Below, in pieces: positions 47,124 through 54,883 of a DNA stretch of 64,000 nucleotides. A program made the position numbers and the translations under genes. Each line of letters opens with the position of its first letter. Position 1 is the stretch's first letter. The notes under the pieces were generated by a model, which did no database searches, was not told the origin of the DNA, and saw only the letters and a program-made list of their open reading frames with translations. Source of the DNA: JAABRB01 sp963735025. Its GTDB lineage: Bacteria > Pseudomonadota > Gammaproteobacteria > Burkholderiales > SG8-39. The stretch lies in contig CAVTJG010000011.1 of assembly GCA_963735025.1 (NCBI GenBank), positions 186,001 to 250,000 on the forward strand, given 5' to 3'.

Positions 47124-47154
47124 CAGGTGGTCAGGGAGCTGCAAAAAACGGACA

Positions 47155-47183
47155 AGGATAAGGGAACGCTACCGCCTAGGCAA
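47155..47183 (-). promoter_or_regulatory. Putative map-glnD promoter
   Basis: On the minus strand TTGCCT (47183-47178) and TATCCT (47160-47155) are 17 bases apart, placing the start of transcription near 47148, about 25 bases before the map ATG. Confidence 0.6.
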
Positions 47184-47252
47184 TTTAGGACCGCCCGGTG
47201 CCCGCGAGGTGGTCGAGTGGAATCCATAATCGCCTGTAACGCAAGGCAATTC

Positions 47253-47282
47253 TTGAATATCTTCGCCTGGATGTGCTATCCT
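47253..47282 (+). promoter_or_regulatory. Putative rpsB-tsf promoter
   Basis: TTGAAT (47253-47258) and TATCCT (47277-47282) have an 18-base spacer. The predicted transcript starts near 47289 and has a leader of about 220 bases before rpsB. Confidence 0.6.
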
Positions 47283-47288
47283 CTTGGG

Positions 47289-47509
47289 CTGTCTGGCCAT
47301 GGATTGTCGAATCGCTCGTTCGTACGCGCTTTTCGATTCAGCTTTTCGATTCAAGTGGTCGGGCCCGGTGCCGGCGTTGGCGCATTCATTCACCTGCCAT
47401 GGTCGAATCCGGAAACTCTCCCGCCCGCTCCTTAGGGTGCCTGCCAGCCGACGGCTGCCGGGTTTAGCGTGAGCGCGGCGGCTGTCGTCAACCCTAATCG
47501 GAGAAATGA
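47289..47509 (+). promoter_or_regulatory. rpsB long 5' leader with 13-base tandem repeat
   Basis: The untranslated leader is about 220 bases, with no convincing reading frame. It contains a perfect tandem repeat GCTTTTCGATTCA at 47328-47340 and 47341-47353, and GCCATGG twice (47297 and 47396). S2 autoregulates its operon through the leader in other proteobacteria, so a protein-binding structure is plausible, but no fold has been shown. AATCGGAGAAATGA supplies the ribosome binding site. Confidence 0.45.
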
Positions 47510-48262
47510 ATGGCAACGACCATGCGTCAAATGCTGGAGGCCGGCGTGCATTTCGGTCACCAGACGCGATTCTGGAACCCCCGGATGGCGCCGTACATCT
47601 TCGGCCACCGGAACAAAATCCACATCATCAATCTCGAGAAGACGCTCGAGCTGTACAACGCAGCCACGAGCTACGTGCGCAAACTTTCCGCGAACAAGGG
47701 CGTCATTCTGTTTGTCGGCACCAAGCGTCAGGCACGCGAGACCATCCAGGAAGAAGCCATTCGCTGCGGCATGCCGTACGTCGATTATCGGTGGCTCGGC
47801 GGAATGCTTACCAACTTCAAGACCGTCCGCCAGTCCATCAAGCGCCTGAAGGAGATGGAGCAGATGGTGGAGGATGGACTGGTCGAGCGGATGCCCAAGA
47901 AGGAGGCGCTGCACTTCCAGCGTGAATTGGCCAAGCTCAATCGCAGTCTTGGTGGAATCAAGAATCTCGACGCACTGCCCGACGCGATGTTCGTCATCGA
48001 CGTCGGCTATCAGAAGGGTGCCGTATCGGAGGCGGTCAAGCTCGGCATTCCGGTCGTGGCGGTGGTCGACACCAATAATTCTCCGGACGGCGTCGCGCAC
48101 GTGGTGCCGGGTAACGACGATTCCAGCCGCGCGATCCGTCTCTACGCGCGCGGCATAGCCGACGCGATCCTCGAGGGGCGCTCGCAATCCGTGCAGGAGA
48201 TCATCAGCGCGGGCGCGGACGAATTCGTCGAGGTCGAGGAGGCCGGGGCGGAGGAGGCCTGA
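47510..48262 (+). CDS. rpsB: 30S ribosomal protein S2
   Basis: This 250-residue S2 protein has the typical start MATTMRQMLEAGVHFGHQTR, then WNPRMAPYIFG, FVGTKRQARETIQEEA and DANNSPD-type loop (here VVDTNNSPDGV). The C-terminus is acidic (EAGAEEA). It is the first gene of the translation/cell-envelope super-cluster ending at rnhB. A terminator-like hairpin separates it from tsf. Confidence 0.97.
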   Translation: MATTMRQMLEAGVHFGHQTRFWNPRMAPYIFGHRNKIHIINLEKTLELYNAATSYVRKLSANKGVILFVGTKRQARETIQEEAIRCGMPYVDYRWLGGMLTNFKTVRQSIKRLKEMEQMVEDGLVERMPKKEALHFQRELAKLNRSLGGIKNLDALPDAMFVIDVGYQKGAVSEAVKLGIPVVAVVDTNNSPDGVAHVVPGNDDSSRAIRLYARGIADAILEGRSQSVQEIISAGADEFVEVEEAGAEEA

Positions 48263-48287
48263 GCGAGCCGTGCCGCACGTCTTCATC

Positions 48288-48312
48288 ATGGGGCTGCAAG
48301 CCCCATTTTTTC
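48288..48312 (+). terminator. Attenuator/terminator between rpsB and tsf
   Basis: ATGGGGCT and AGCCCCAT form an 8-bp stem with a GCA-type loop, directly followed by a six-T run. An intercistronic hairpin at this place is known in Escherichia coli and allows part of the transcripts to continue into tsf. Confidence 0.75.
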
Positions 48313-48347
48313 AAGCGGGACCAGAAAGTGATTAACAGGAGTCGAGA

Positions 48348-49244
48348 ATGGCAGTAGTCACCGCCGCCATGGTCAAGGAACTCCGCGAGACCACGGGTCT
48401 CGGGATGATGGAATGCAAGAAGGCGCTCGAGGAAGCAGGCGGGGACTCGGCGAAGGCCGAGGATCTGCTGCGCGTGCGGAGCGGTGCGAAGGCGAACAAG
48501 GCGGCCGGGCGCATCGCGGCTGAGGGGGCGATCGGCATGTTCGTGGTCGAGAACGACAAACTCGCCGCAATGGTCGAGGTCAACAGCGAGACCGATTTCG
48601 TCGCAAAGAACGAGGATTTCCTGAGCTTCGCGAACGCGCTTGCCGAGCTGGTCGCAAAGGAGAATCCATCCGACCTTGCTGCGCTGTCGGCACTCAAGCT
48701 CGGTGACGAGAGCGTCGAGGAAAGGCGCCGGGCGCTCGTGCAGAAGATCGGCGAGAACATGACGATCCGGAGATTTCAACGCATGCAGGTATCCGACTCG
48801 GCAGCCCGGATCGGCCACTATCTGCACGGAGTGAAGATCGGCGTGCTGGTCGAGATCGAGGGCGGCCCGGACCTGGGCAAGGACCTCGCGATGCAGATCG
48901 CGTTCGCCAAGCCACGCTACATGTCGAAGGGTGACGTGCCGGCGGACGTGATCAGCCGGGAGCGCGATGTGCTCGCGGCGCGCGCGCGGGAATCAGGCAA
49001 GCCGCCCGAGATTGCGTCGAAGATGGTGGAGGGCGGACTTGCCAAGTTCATCAATGAGATCACGCTGCTCGGCCAGCCCTTCGTGAAGGACGAGAAAGGA
49101 CAGTCGGTCGAGAAGGCCCTGGCCGCACGCAAGGGGAAGGTGCTGTCGTATGCATTTTTCGTGGTCGGCGAAGGCATTGAGAAGCGATCGGACGATTTCG
49201 CCGCCGAGGTGATGGCGCAGGCGAAATCGGCCGGCCAAAAATGA
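48348..49244 (+). CDS. tsf: Elongation factor Ts
   Basis: EF-Ts exchanges GDP for GTP on EF-Tu. The 298-residue protein has the N-terminal UBA-like region (MVKELRETTGLGMMECKKAL), the EF-Tu contact NSETDFVAKN, and the later two subdomains with LGQPFVKDE and a short C-terminal module. Length fits the family (about 283-300). AGGAG lies about eight bases before ATG. Confidence 0.97.
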   Translation: MAVVTAAMVKELRETTGLGMMECKKALEEAGGDSAKAEDLLRVRSGAKANKAAGRIAAEGAIGMFVVENDKLAAMVEVNSETDFVAKNEDFLSFANALAELVAKENPSDLAALSALKLGDESVEERRRALVQKIGENMTIRRFQRMQVSDSAARIGHYLHGVKIGVLVEIEGGPDLGKDLAMQIAFAKPRYMSKGDVPADVISRERDVLAARARESGKPPEIASKMVEGGLAKFINEITLLGQPFVKDEKGQSVEKALAARKGKVLSYAFFVVGEGIEKRSDDFAAEVMAQAKSAGQK

Positions 49245-49303
49245 CCCGACCAGCGCTCCTATCCGCAACAAGCATCGACCGCACAGAATAGGCTCAGCGA
49301 ATC

Positions 49304-50017
49304 ATGGCACCCCGGTACAAGCGCATCCTGCTGAAGCTCTCGGGGGAGGCGCTCATGGGGGAGGACGCCTTCGGCATCAATCGGCAGACCATCGAGACGA
49401 TCGTTGCCGAGGTCGCATCGGTCGCGGAAATGGGCGTCGAGATCGGCATCGTGATCGGAGGCGGCAACATCTTTCGCGGTGTGGCGCTCGGCGCTGCTGG
49501 AATGGACCGGGCCACCGCCGATTACATGGGAATGCTGGCGACCATCATGAACTCGCTTGCGCTGGGTGACGTGATGCGCCAGCGTGGACTGATCGCACGC
49601 GTCCAGTCCGCGATAAACATCGAGCAGGTCGTCGAGCCCTACATCCGGCCGAAGGCAATCCGTTACCTGGAGGAAGGCAAGATCGTGATCTTTGCCGCCG
49701 GTACCGGCAATCCGTTCTTCACGACGGACACGGCCGCCGCCCTGCGAGGGAGCGAGATCGGTGCCGAAGTGGTGCTCAAGGCGACCAAGGTCGACGGTGT
49801 GTATACCGCAGACCCCAAGCTCGATCCCGGCGCGCGACGCTATGAGCGCGTGAGTTTCGACGAGGCGATTGCACGCCATCTGGGTGTCATGGACGCTACT
49901 GCACTCGCACTCTGCCGCGACCAGAAGTTGCCGGTCACCGTCTTCAGCATCAACAAGCCCGGCGCGCTTCGCCGTGTGGTGATCGGCGAGAACGAGGGCA
50001 CTCTCGTACACTGTTGA
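49304..50017 (+). CDS. pyrH: UMP kinase
   Basis: This hexameric kinase converts UMP to UDP. The 237-residue protein has KRILLKLSGEAL at residues 5-16, IVIGGGNIFRG, GTGNPFFTTDTAAALR and TKVDGVYTADPK, all typical of bacterial PyrH of the amino-acid kinase fold. It is in the usual place between tsf and frr. Confidence 0.97.
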   Translation: MAPRYKRILLKLSGEALMGEDAFGINRQTIETIVAEVASVAEMGVEIGIVIGGGNIFRGVALGAAGMDRATADYMGMLATIMNSLALGDVMRQRGLIARVQSAINIEQVVEPYIRPKAIRYLEEGKIVIFAAGTGNPFFTTDTAAALRGSEIGAEVVLKATKVDGVYTADPKLDPGARRYERVSFDEAIARHLGVMDATALALCRDQKLPVTVFSINKPGALRRVVIGENEGTLVHC

Positions 50018-50061
50018 TATCGAAGGATGGCCCGGCGCGCGCCGGGCGAGGAGAAGCTGCC

Positions 50062-50622
50062 ATGGACATCGCAACGATCAAGAAGACCGCCGAGCAGAAG
50101 ATGCAGAAGTCGCTCGAGGCCCTGAAAGCCGACCTGTCGAAAGTCAGGACTGGCCGGGCGCACACCGGCATCCTCGACCATATCGTCGTCGACTACTATG
50201 GCAATCCGACACCGCTGAATCAGGTAGCCAACCTGACGCTGATCGATGCCCGGACGATCGGGGTGTCTCCGTGGGAGAAGAAGATGGCGCCGGCGATCGA
50301 GAAGGCGATTCGCGATTCGGATCTCGGGCTCAATCCCGCCTCCCAGGGCGACCTGGTCCGTGTGCCGATGCCCGCGCTCACCGAGGAGCGTCGCAAGGAA
50401 CTCATCAAGGTTGTCCGGCATGAGGCGGAGAATGCCCGCGTCGCCGTGCGCAACCTGCGCCGCGACGGGATCCATCATCTCAAGGAGCTCCTCAAGGCCA
50501 AGACGATTTCCGAGGACGAGGAGCGGCGCACGCAGGACGAAATCCAGAAGCTCACCGACCGATTCATCGCGGAGGCGGACAAGATCCTGCAGCAGAAGGA
50601 AGCTGACCTCATGGCAGTCTGA
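50062..50622 (+). CDS. frr: Ribosome recycling factor
   Basis: RRF splits post-termination ribosomes with EF-G. From ATG 50062 it is 186 residues, the family norm, with KVRTGRAHTGILDHI, YGNPTPLNQVANL and a long C-terminal helical arm (RRDGIHHLKELLKAK). A longer frame starting at 50014 is not supported by homology. GAGGAGAAG precedes the start. Confidence 0.97.
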   Translation: MDIATIKKTAEQKMQKSLEALKADLSKVRTGRAHTGILDHIVVDYYGNPTPLNQVANLTLIDARTIGVSPWEKKMAPAIEKAIRDSDLGLNPASQGDLVRVPMPALTEERRKELIKVVRHEAENARVAVRNLRRDGIHHLKELLKAKTISEDEERRTQDEIQKLTDRFIAEADKILQQKEADLMAV

Positions 50623-50657
50623 CGGGCGCGACACGAAGCGCAGAAACGGCAATCCGA

Positions 50658-51449
50658 ATGTTCAAGAGCACGACCGAGGCCATCCCCGAAACGGATGCCG
50701 TTCCGCGCCATATCGCGATCATCATGGACGGCAACGGGCGCTGGGCCCGCGAGCGTCTCCTGCCGCGCGTGGCAGGTCATCGCCGCGGGCGGGACGCGGT
50801 CCGGGAAACCGTCAAGCATTGTGTGGAACGCGGCGTCGAGTACCTGACTTTATTCGCATTCAGCTCCGAGAACTGGCGGCGACCCGAGGAAGAGATATCG
50901 GTTCTGCAGCAGCTGTTTCGCGCGGCGCTCGAGCAGGAAATGACGAAGCTGCATGAAGTCGGCATTCGCCTGCGGGTGATCGGCGATCTGGAGCCCTTCG
51001 GAGATGTCATCACCTCCCTCGCACGCAAGGCCGAGGCACTCACGGCGGAAAACCGCCGCCTTACGCTGACCATCGCCGCGAACTACGGAGGCCGGTGGGA
51101 TCTGATGCAGGCCATCAATCGCATGGTGTCCGAACCGCACGTACACGGAACTGCGTTCACGGAAAGCGATCTCGCTCGCCACCTGGCGCTGAACTACGCG
51201 CCGGAGCCGGACCTGTTTATCCGCACCGGTGGGGAGCAGCGGATCAGCAATTTCCTGCTCTGGCAACTGGCATATACGGAGCTATGCTTCACGCCCACGC
51301 TCTGGCCGGACTTCGACGCGCGCGCGCTCGACGCTGCAATCGCGTCTTATCAGGGACGTGAGCGGCGCTTTGGACGGACCAGCGAGCAAGTCAGCACTGC
51401 CCGAAAGACTGCGAAATCGCGTGCCGAGCCCCGCAGGCGTCGCGCCTAA
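50658..51449 (+). CDS. uppS: Undecaprenyl diphosphate synthase
   Basis: UppS makes C55 isoprenoid diphosphate for peptidoglycan and LPS carriers. The 263-residue protein has the substrate motif IIMDGNGRWA near residues 22-31, the GHRRG region, FAFSSENWRR, and the later RTGGEQRISNFLLWQ and TELCF motifs. The last 20 residues are Arg/Ala-rich. It is followed by cdsA, an order typical of betaproteobacteria. Confidence 0.96.
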   Translation: MFKSTTEAIPETDAVPRHIAIIMDGNGRWARERLLPRVAGHRRGRDAVRETVKHCVERGVEYLTLFAFSSENWRRPEEEISVLQQLFRAALEQEMTKLHEVGIRLRVIGDLEPFGDVITSLARKAEALTAENRRLTLTIAANYGGRWDLMQAINRMVSEPHVHGTAFTESDLARHLALNYAPEPDLFIRTGGEQRISNFLLWQLAYTELCFTPTLWPDFDARALDAAIASYQGRERRFGRTSEQVSTARKTAKSRAEPRRRRA

Positions 51450-51471
51450 CGGGCGGGTGGCCCCCGCCCGC

Positions 51472-52314
51472 ATGCTTCAGACGAGGGTTCTCACTGCGGC
51501 GGCGCTGGCCGCCGGTCTGCTCCTCGCGCTGTTCGCGCTGCCCCCGTGGGGATGGTGCGCGGTGGCCGCGGCGATCCTGACGATTGCCGCGTGGGAGTGG
51601 TGGGGCTTTGCCCGCATGGTCGGAAGATCGCGCAGATCACGCATGGCCTACGCGGCCGGGATCGGTGCCAGCGGCGCCGGACTCGCCTGGGCGCTCGGAT
51701 TGTGGGCGGGGCGACCGGGTGCGCTGCTGCTCTATCCCCTGTATGTGCTCGCGTTGCTCTTCTGGGTGGCCGGGGTTCCCGTCTGGTTGTGGCGGCGTCC
51801 TGCTGCGCCTGCAGCATGGCTTGTCCTCGGTGTGGGAGTCGTCGTGCTCATTCCGACCTATCTCGCACTGGTGCAACTGCGTAATATTCAACCTGCTACG
51901 TTGCTCCTCACCATGGGTGTCGTCTGGGTGGCCGATATCGCGGCTTTCTTCGCTGGCAGACGGTTTGGCGTGCACAAGCTCGCCGTGCACATCAGCCCGG
52001 GAAAGACCTGGGAAGGCTTCTATGGCGCGGTGATTGCCACCGCCTGCTATGCGGCTGTGTGGGTCGCTTTTGCGCCGCGACACCTGCCGGCGATCGTGCG
52101 CGATATGCCGGGCACAATATATTGGACGCTCGCCTTCGTGGAAATCCTGACGGTGTTCGCCGTGCTCGGAGACCTGTTCGAATCCGCCATGAAGCGTCAG
52201 GCGGGCGTGAAAGACAGTGGCACACTGCTTCCCGGGCACGGTGGTGTGCTCGATCGTGTCGACGCGCTGACCGCGACGCTGCCCTTGGCGGCACTGATCT
52301 GGATGAGCGCATGA
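51472..52314 (+). CDS. cdsA: Phosphatidate cytidylyltransferase
   Basis: CdsA makes CDP-diacylglycerol for phospholipids. The 280-residue protein has seven or eight membrane helices and the signature at the C-terminus: SPGKTWEGFYGA, then GDLFESAMKRQAGVKDSGTLLPGHGGVLDRVD. The start ATG 51472 gives MLQTRVLTA; earlier in-frame codons belong to the uppS region. The stop overlaps the dxr start (ATGA). Confidence 0.94.
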   Translation: MLQTRVLTAAALAAGLLLALFALPPWGWCAVAAAILTIAAWEWWGFARMVGRSRRSRMAYAAGIGASGAGLAWALGLWAGRPGALLLYPLYVLALLFWVAGVPVWLWRRPAAPAAWLVLGVGVVVLIPTYLALVQLRNIQPATLLLTMGVVWVADIAAFFAGRRFGVHKLAVHISPGKTWEGFYGAVIATACYAAVWVAFAPRHLPAIVRDMPGTIYWTLAFVEILTVFAVLGDLFESAMKRQAGVKDSGTLLPGHGGVLDRVDALTATLPLAALIWMSA

Positions 52315-53506
52315 GGCGCGTCGAGCAGCTCGCCATTCTGGGCGCGACCGGCTCGATCGGGCGATCGACGCTCGATGTGGCAGCGCGGCACCCGGACCGC
52401 TTTGGCATCTTTGCGCTCACCGCTCATAGCCAGGTGCGTGAACTGGCACGACTGTGCGCGGAATTTCGTCCGCGCTATGCGGTCGTTGCAGATGCCGAAG
52501 GCGCAAGGGACCTGGCGAAACGTCTCCGCGAATCTGGCCTCGCGAGACCATGGTGCTGTTCGGGGCAAATGCGCTCGTGCAAATCGCGTCGATGGCGGAA
52601 GTCGATGTGGTCATGGCGGCGATCGTTGGGAGCGCCGGCCTGCGGCCGACGCTGGCCGCCACACAAGCAGGCAAGAAAGTTCTGCTCGCGAACAAGGAGG
52701 CGCTCGTCATGGCGGGGCCGATCCTGATGGCGGCGGTAAAGGCTGGCGGCGGACCGCTCTTGCCGATCGATAGCGAGCACAATGCGATATTCCAGTGTCT
52801 GCCCGCCGGCGGGTCGAGTGATGTCAAGCGGGCCGGAGTCAAGCGAATTCTGCTCACCGGATCAGGTGGGCCGTTCCGGACGCGCAAGCTCTCGGAGCTC
52901 GACTCCGTCACTCCTGACGAAGCGTGCGCCCATCCCGTCTGGAGCATGGGCCGAAAGATTTCGGTAGATTCGGCCACCATGATGAACAAGGCGCTGGAGG
53001 TCATCGAGGCCCGCTGGCTGTTCGACGCGTCACCAGACCAGATCGAGGTCGTCATTCATCCGCAAAGCGTGGTGCATTCGATGGTCGAATACGCGGACGG
53101 ATCCGTCATCGCGCAGCTCGGTAATCCCGACATGCGCACACCGATCGCGCAGGCGCTCGCCTACCCGGAGCGCGTTGATGCGGGGGTGGCGCCCCTCGAT
53201 CTGGCAGAGTTTGGCGCCCTGACGTTCGAGCGTCCCGATTTCAAGCGCTTCCGGGCGCTCGCGCTCGCCTATGATGTGCTGCGCGCGGGCGGAACGGCCC
53301 AGGCGATTTTCAACGCGGCGAACGAGGTTGCCGTCGAGGCGTTCCTCACGGGAGCTCTGCCTTTCTCACGGATCACCGAGGTCATCGAGGCCACGCTGGA
53401 GTCGATTCCGTCCGGTCCGGTGAGCAATCTTGACGATGTGCTCGAGGCGGATCGCCGTGCGCGTGCGGCGGCGCAAACAAAAACAATGGATCCGAGGCCC
53501 GTATGA
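52311..53506 (+). CDS. dxr: 1-deoxy-D-xylulose 5-phosphate reductoisomerase, interrupted by a 1-base deletion near 52540
   Basis: Dxr catalyses the committed step of the MEP isoprenoid route. The first frame has the NADPH-binding start (AILGATGSIGRSTLDV) to about residue 77 (LAKRLRESGLA). The reading then continues one base short in another frame at ETMVLFGANALVQIASM. NKEALVMAG, the DSEHNAIFQ site and the C-terminal domain follow, ending at 53506. One missing base near 52538-52546 (around CTCGCGAGACC) restores a protein of about 398 residues, the usual length. The gene is essential in MEP-pathway bacteria, so a sequence error is likely. Confidence 0.92.
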
Positions 53507-54867
53507 GCATTCTTTACACTCTGGCGGCGTTCGTCGTTGCGCTTGGTCTGCTGATCGTCGTGCACGAGTTCGGCCACTACCTGGTGGCGCGCCTGTGCGG
53601 GGTGAAGGTGACCCGGTTCTCGGTCGGCTTCGGACGACCGCTCTGGGTGCGCCGGATGGGGCGCGACCAGACCGAGTGGGTCGTCGCCGCCGTGCCCCTC
53701 GGCGGTTACGTCAAGATGGTCGACGAGCGTGAGGGGCCGGTTGCGCCCTCCGACCTGCCGCGGGCATTTAACCAGCAGAGCGTGTGGCGACGGATCGCGA
53801 TCGTGAGCGCGGGTCCCGTCGCCAACTTTATCCTGGCGATCGCCCTGTACTGGGTGCTGTTCCTCGCGGGCATCCAGGAAGCGAAACCGCTTCTGGGCGC
53901 CCCCGATCCGGGCACGCCGGCCGCAGCAGCCGGAGTCAAGCGGGGCGACCTGGTCCGCTCGGTCAATGGGCAGTCCACGGTGGGCTGGGGCGACGTGCGC
54001 TTGCGCCTGCTGGAGTTGGCGCTCGAGCGTCGCGACGCACGCCTCGAAGTCCTCGAAGACGGCCGAACGGTCCGCACACGGACCCTCGATCTCGCGTCCC
54101 TGGAGGGCCCGGACGTCGAGAGTGATTTTCTCGTCAAGCTCGGCCTGCGGCTCGACCGGCCGCTGGTCCCTCCGGTGATCGACACGTTGTCCGCCGGCGG
54201 ACCGGCCGAGAAAGCGGGTTTGCGTTCGGGCGATCGCATCCTCTCGATCGACGGGGAGCCGATCGATTCCTGGAGCGCGCTGGTGCGCAAGGTCAGGGCG
54301 AGTCCCGATCAGGCCTTGCGCGTGCGTATCCAAGGGGCTACCGGCGAGAGGCAGGTCACGCTCGTTCCGGAATCGGTTGCGCGGGGCGATACGACGTATG
54401 GCCGCATCGGCGCAGGCTCGCGAGTGGACCCCGATCTCATGCGCGATTACTTGATCGAAGTCCGGTATCCGCCGTTCGAGGCACTCGGGCGGGCGACCAT
54501 CAAGACCTGGGAGATGTCGGTGTTCTCGTTGCGCATGCTTTGGCGCATGGTCACGGGCAGCGTGTCATGGCGAAACCTATCCGGACCGGTCACGATTGCG
54601 GACTACGCCGGACAGTCGGCACAACTCGGCCTGGCGCCGTATCTTGCGTTTCTCGCATTGATCAGCATCAGCCTCGGCGTGCTGAATCTTCTGCCCATTC
54701 CGATGCTGGATGGCGGGCACTTGATGTATTATTCGGTCGAGATTTTGAAGGGCAGCCCGGTGTCCGATCGCGTGATGGAGCTGGGACAACGAATAGGATT
54801 GACACTGCTCCTGTGCTTGATGGCGTTTGCCTTTTACAACGATATAAACAGGCTCCTTTCGAGCTAG
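53503..54867 (+). CDS. rseP: RseP site-2 zinc metalloprotease (sigma-E regulator)
   Basis: This inner-membrane protease cleaves anti-sigma factor RseA and remnant signal peptides. The 454-residue protein has zinc motif HEFGH at residues 21-25 in the first helix, two periplasmic PDZ domains (GTPAAAAGVKRGDLVRSV; GPAEKAGLRSGDRILSID), and the distal NLLPIPMLDGGHL motif. It overlaps dxr by four bases and is followed by bamA, as is usual. Confidence 0.96.
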   Translation: MSILYTLAAFVVALGLLIVVHEFGHYLVARLCGVKVTRFSVGFGRPLWVRRMGRDQTEWVVAAVPLGGYVKMVDEREGPVAPSDLPRAFNQQSVWRRIAIVSAGPVANFILAIALYWVLFLAGIQEAKPLLGAPDPGTPAAAAGVKRGDLVRSVNGQSTVGWGDVRLRLLELALERRDARLEVLEDGRTVRTRTLDLASLEGPDVESDFLVKLGLRLDRPLVPPVIDTLSAGGPAEKAGLRSGDRILSIDGEPIDSWSALVRKVRASPDQALRVRIQGATGERQVTLVPESVARGDTTYGRIGAGSRVDPDLMRDYLIEVRYPPFEALGRATIKTWEMSVFSLRMLWRMVTGSVSWRNLSGPVTIADYAGQSAQLGLAPYLAFLALISISLGVLNLLPIPMLDGGHLMYYSVEILKGSPVSDRVMELGQRIGLTLLLCLMAFAFYNDINRLLSS

Positions 54868-54883
54868 ACCAACGCCGGAACCG

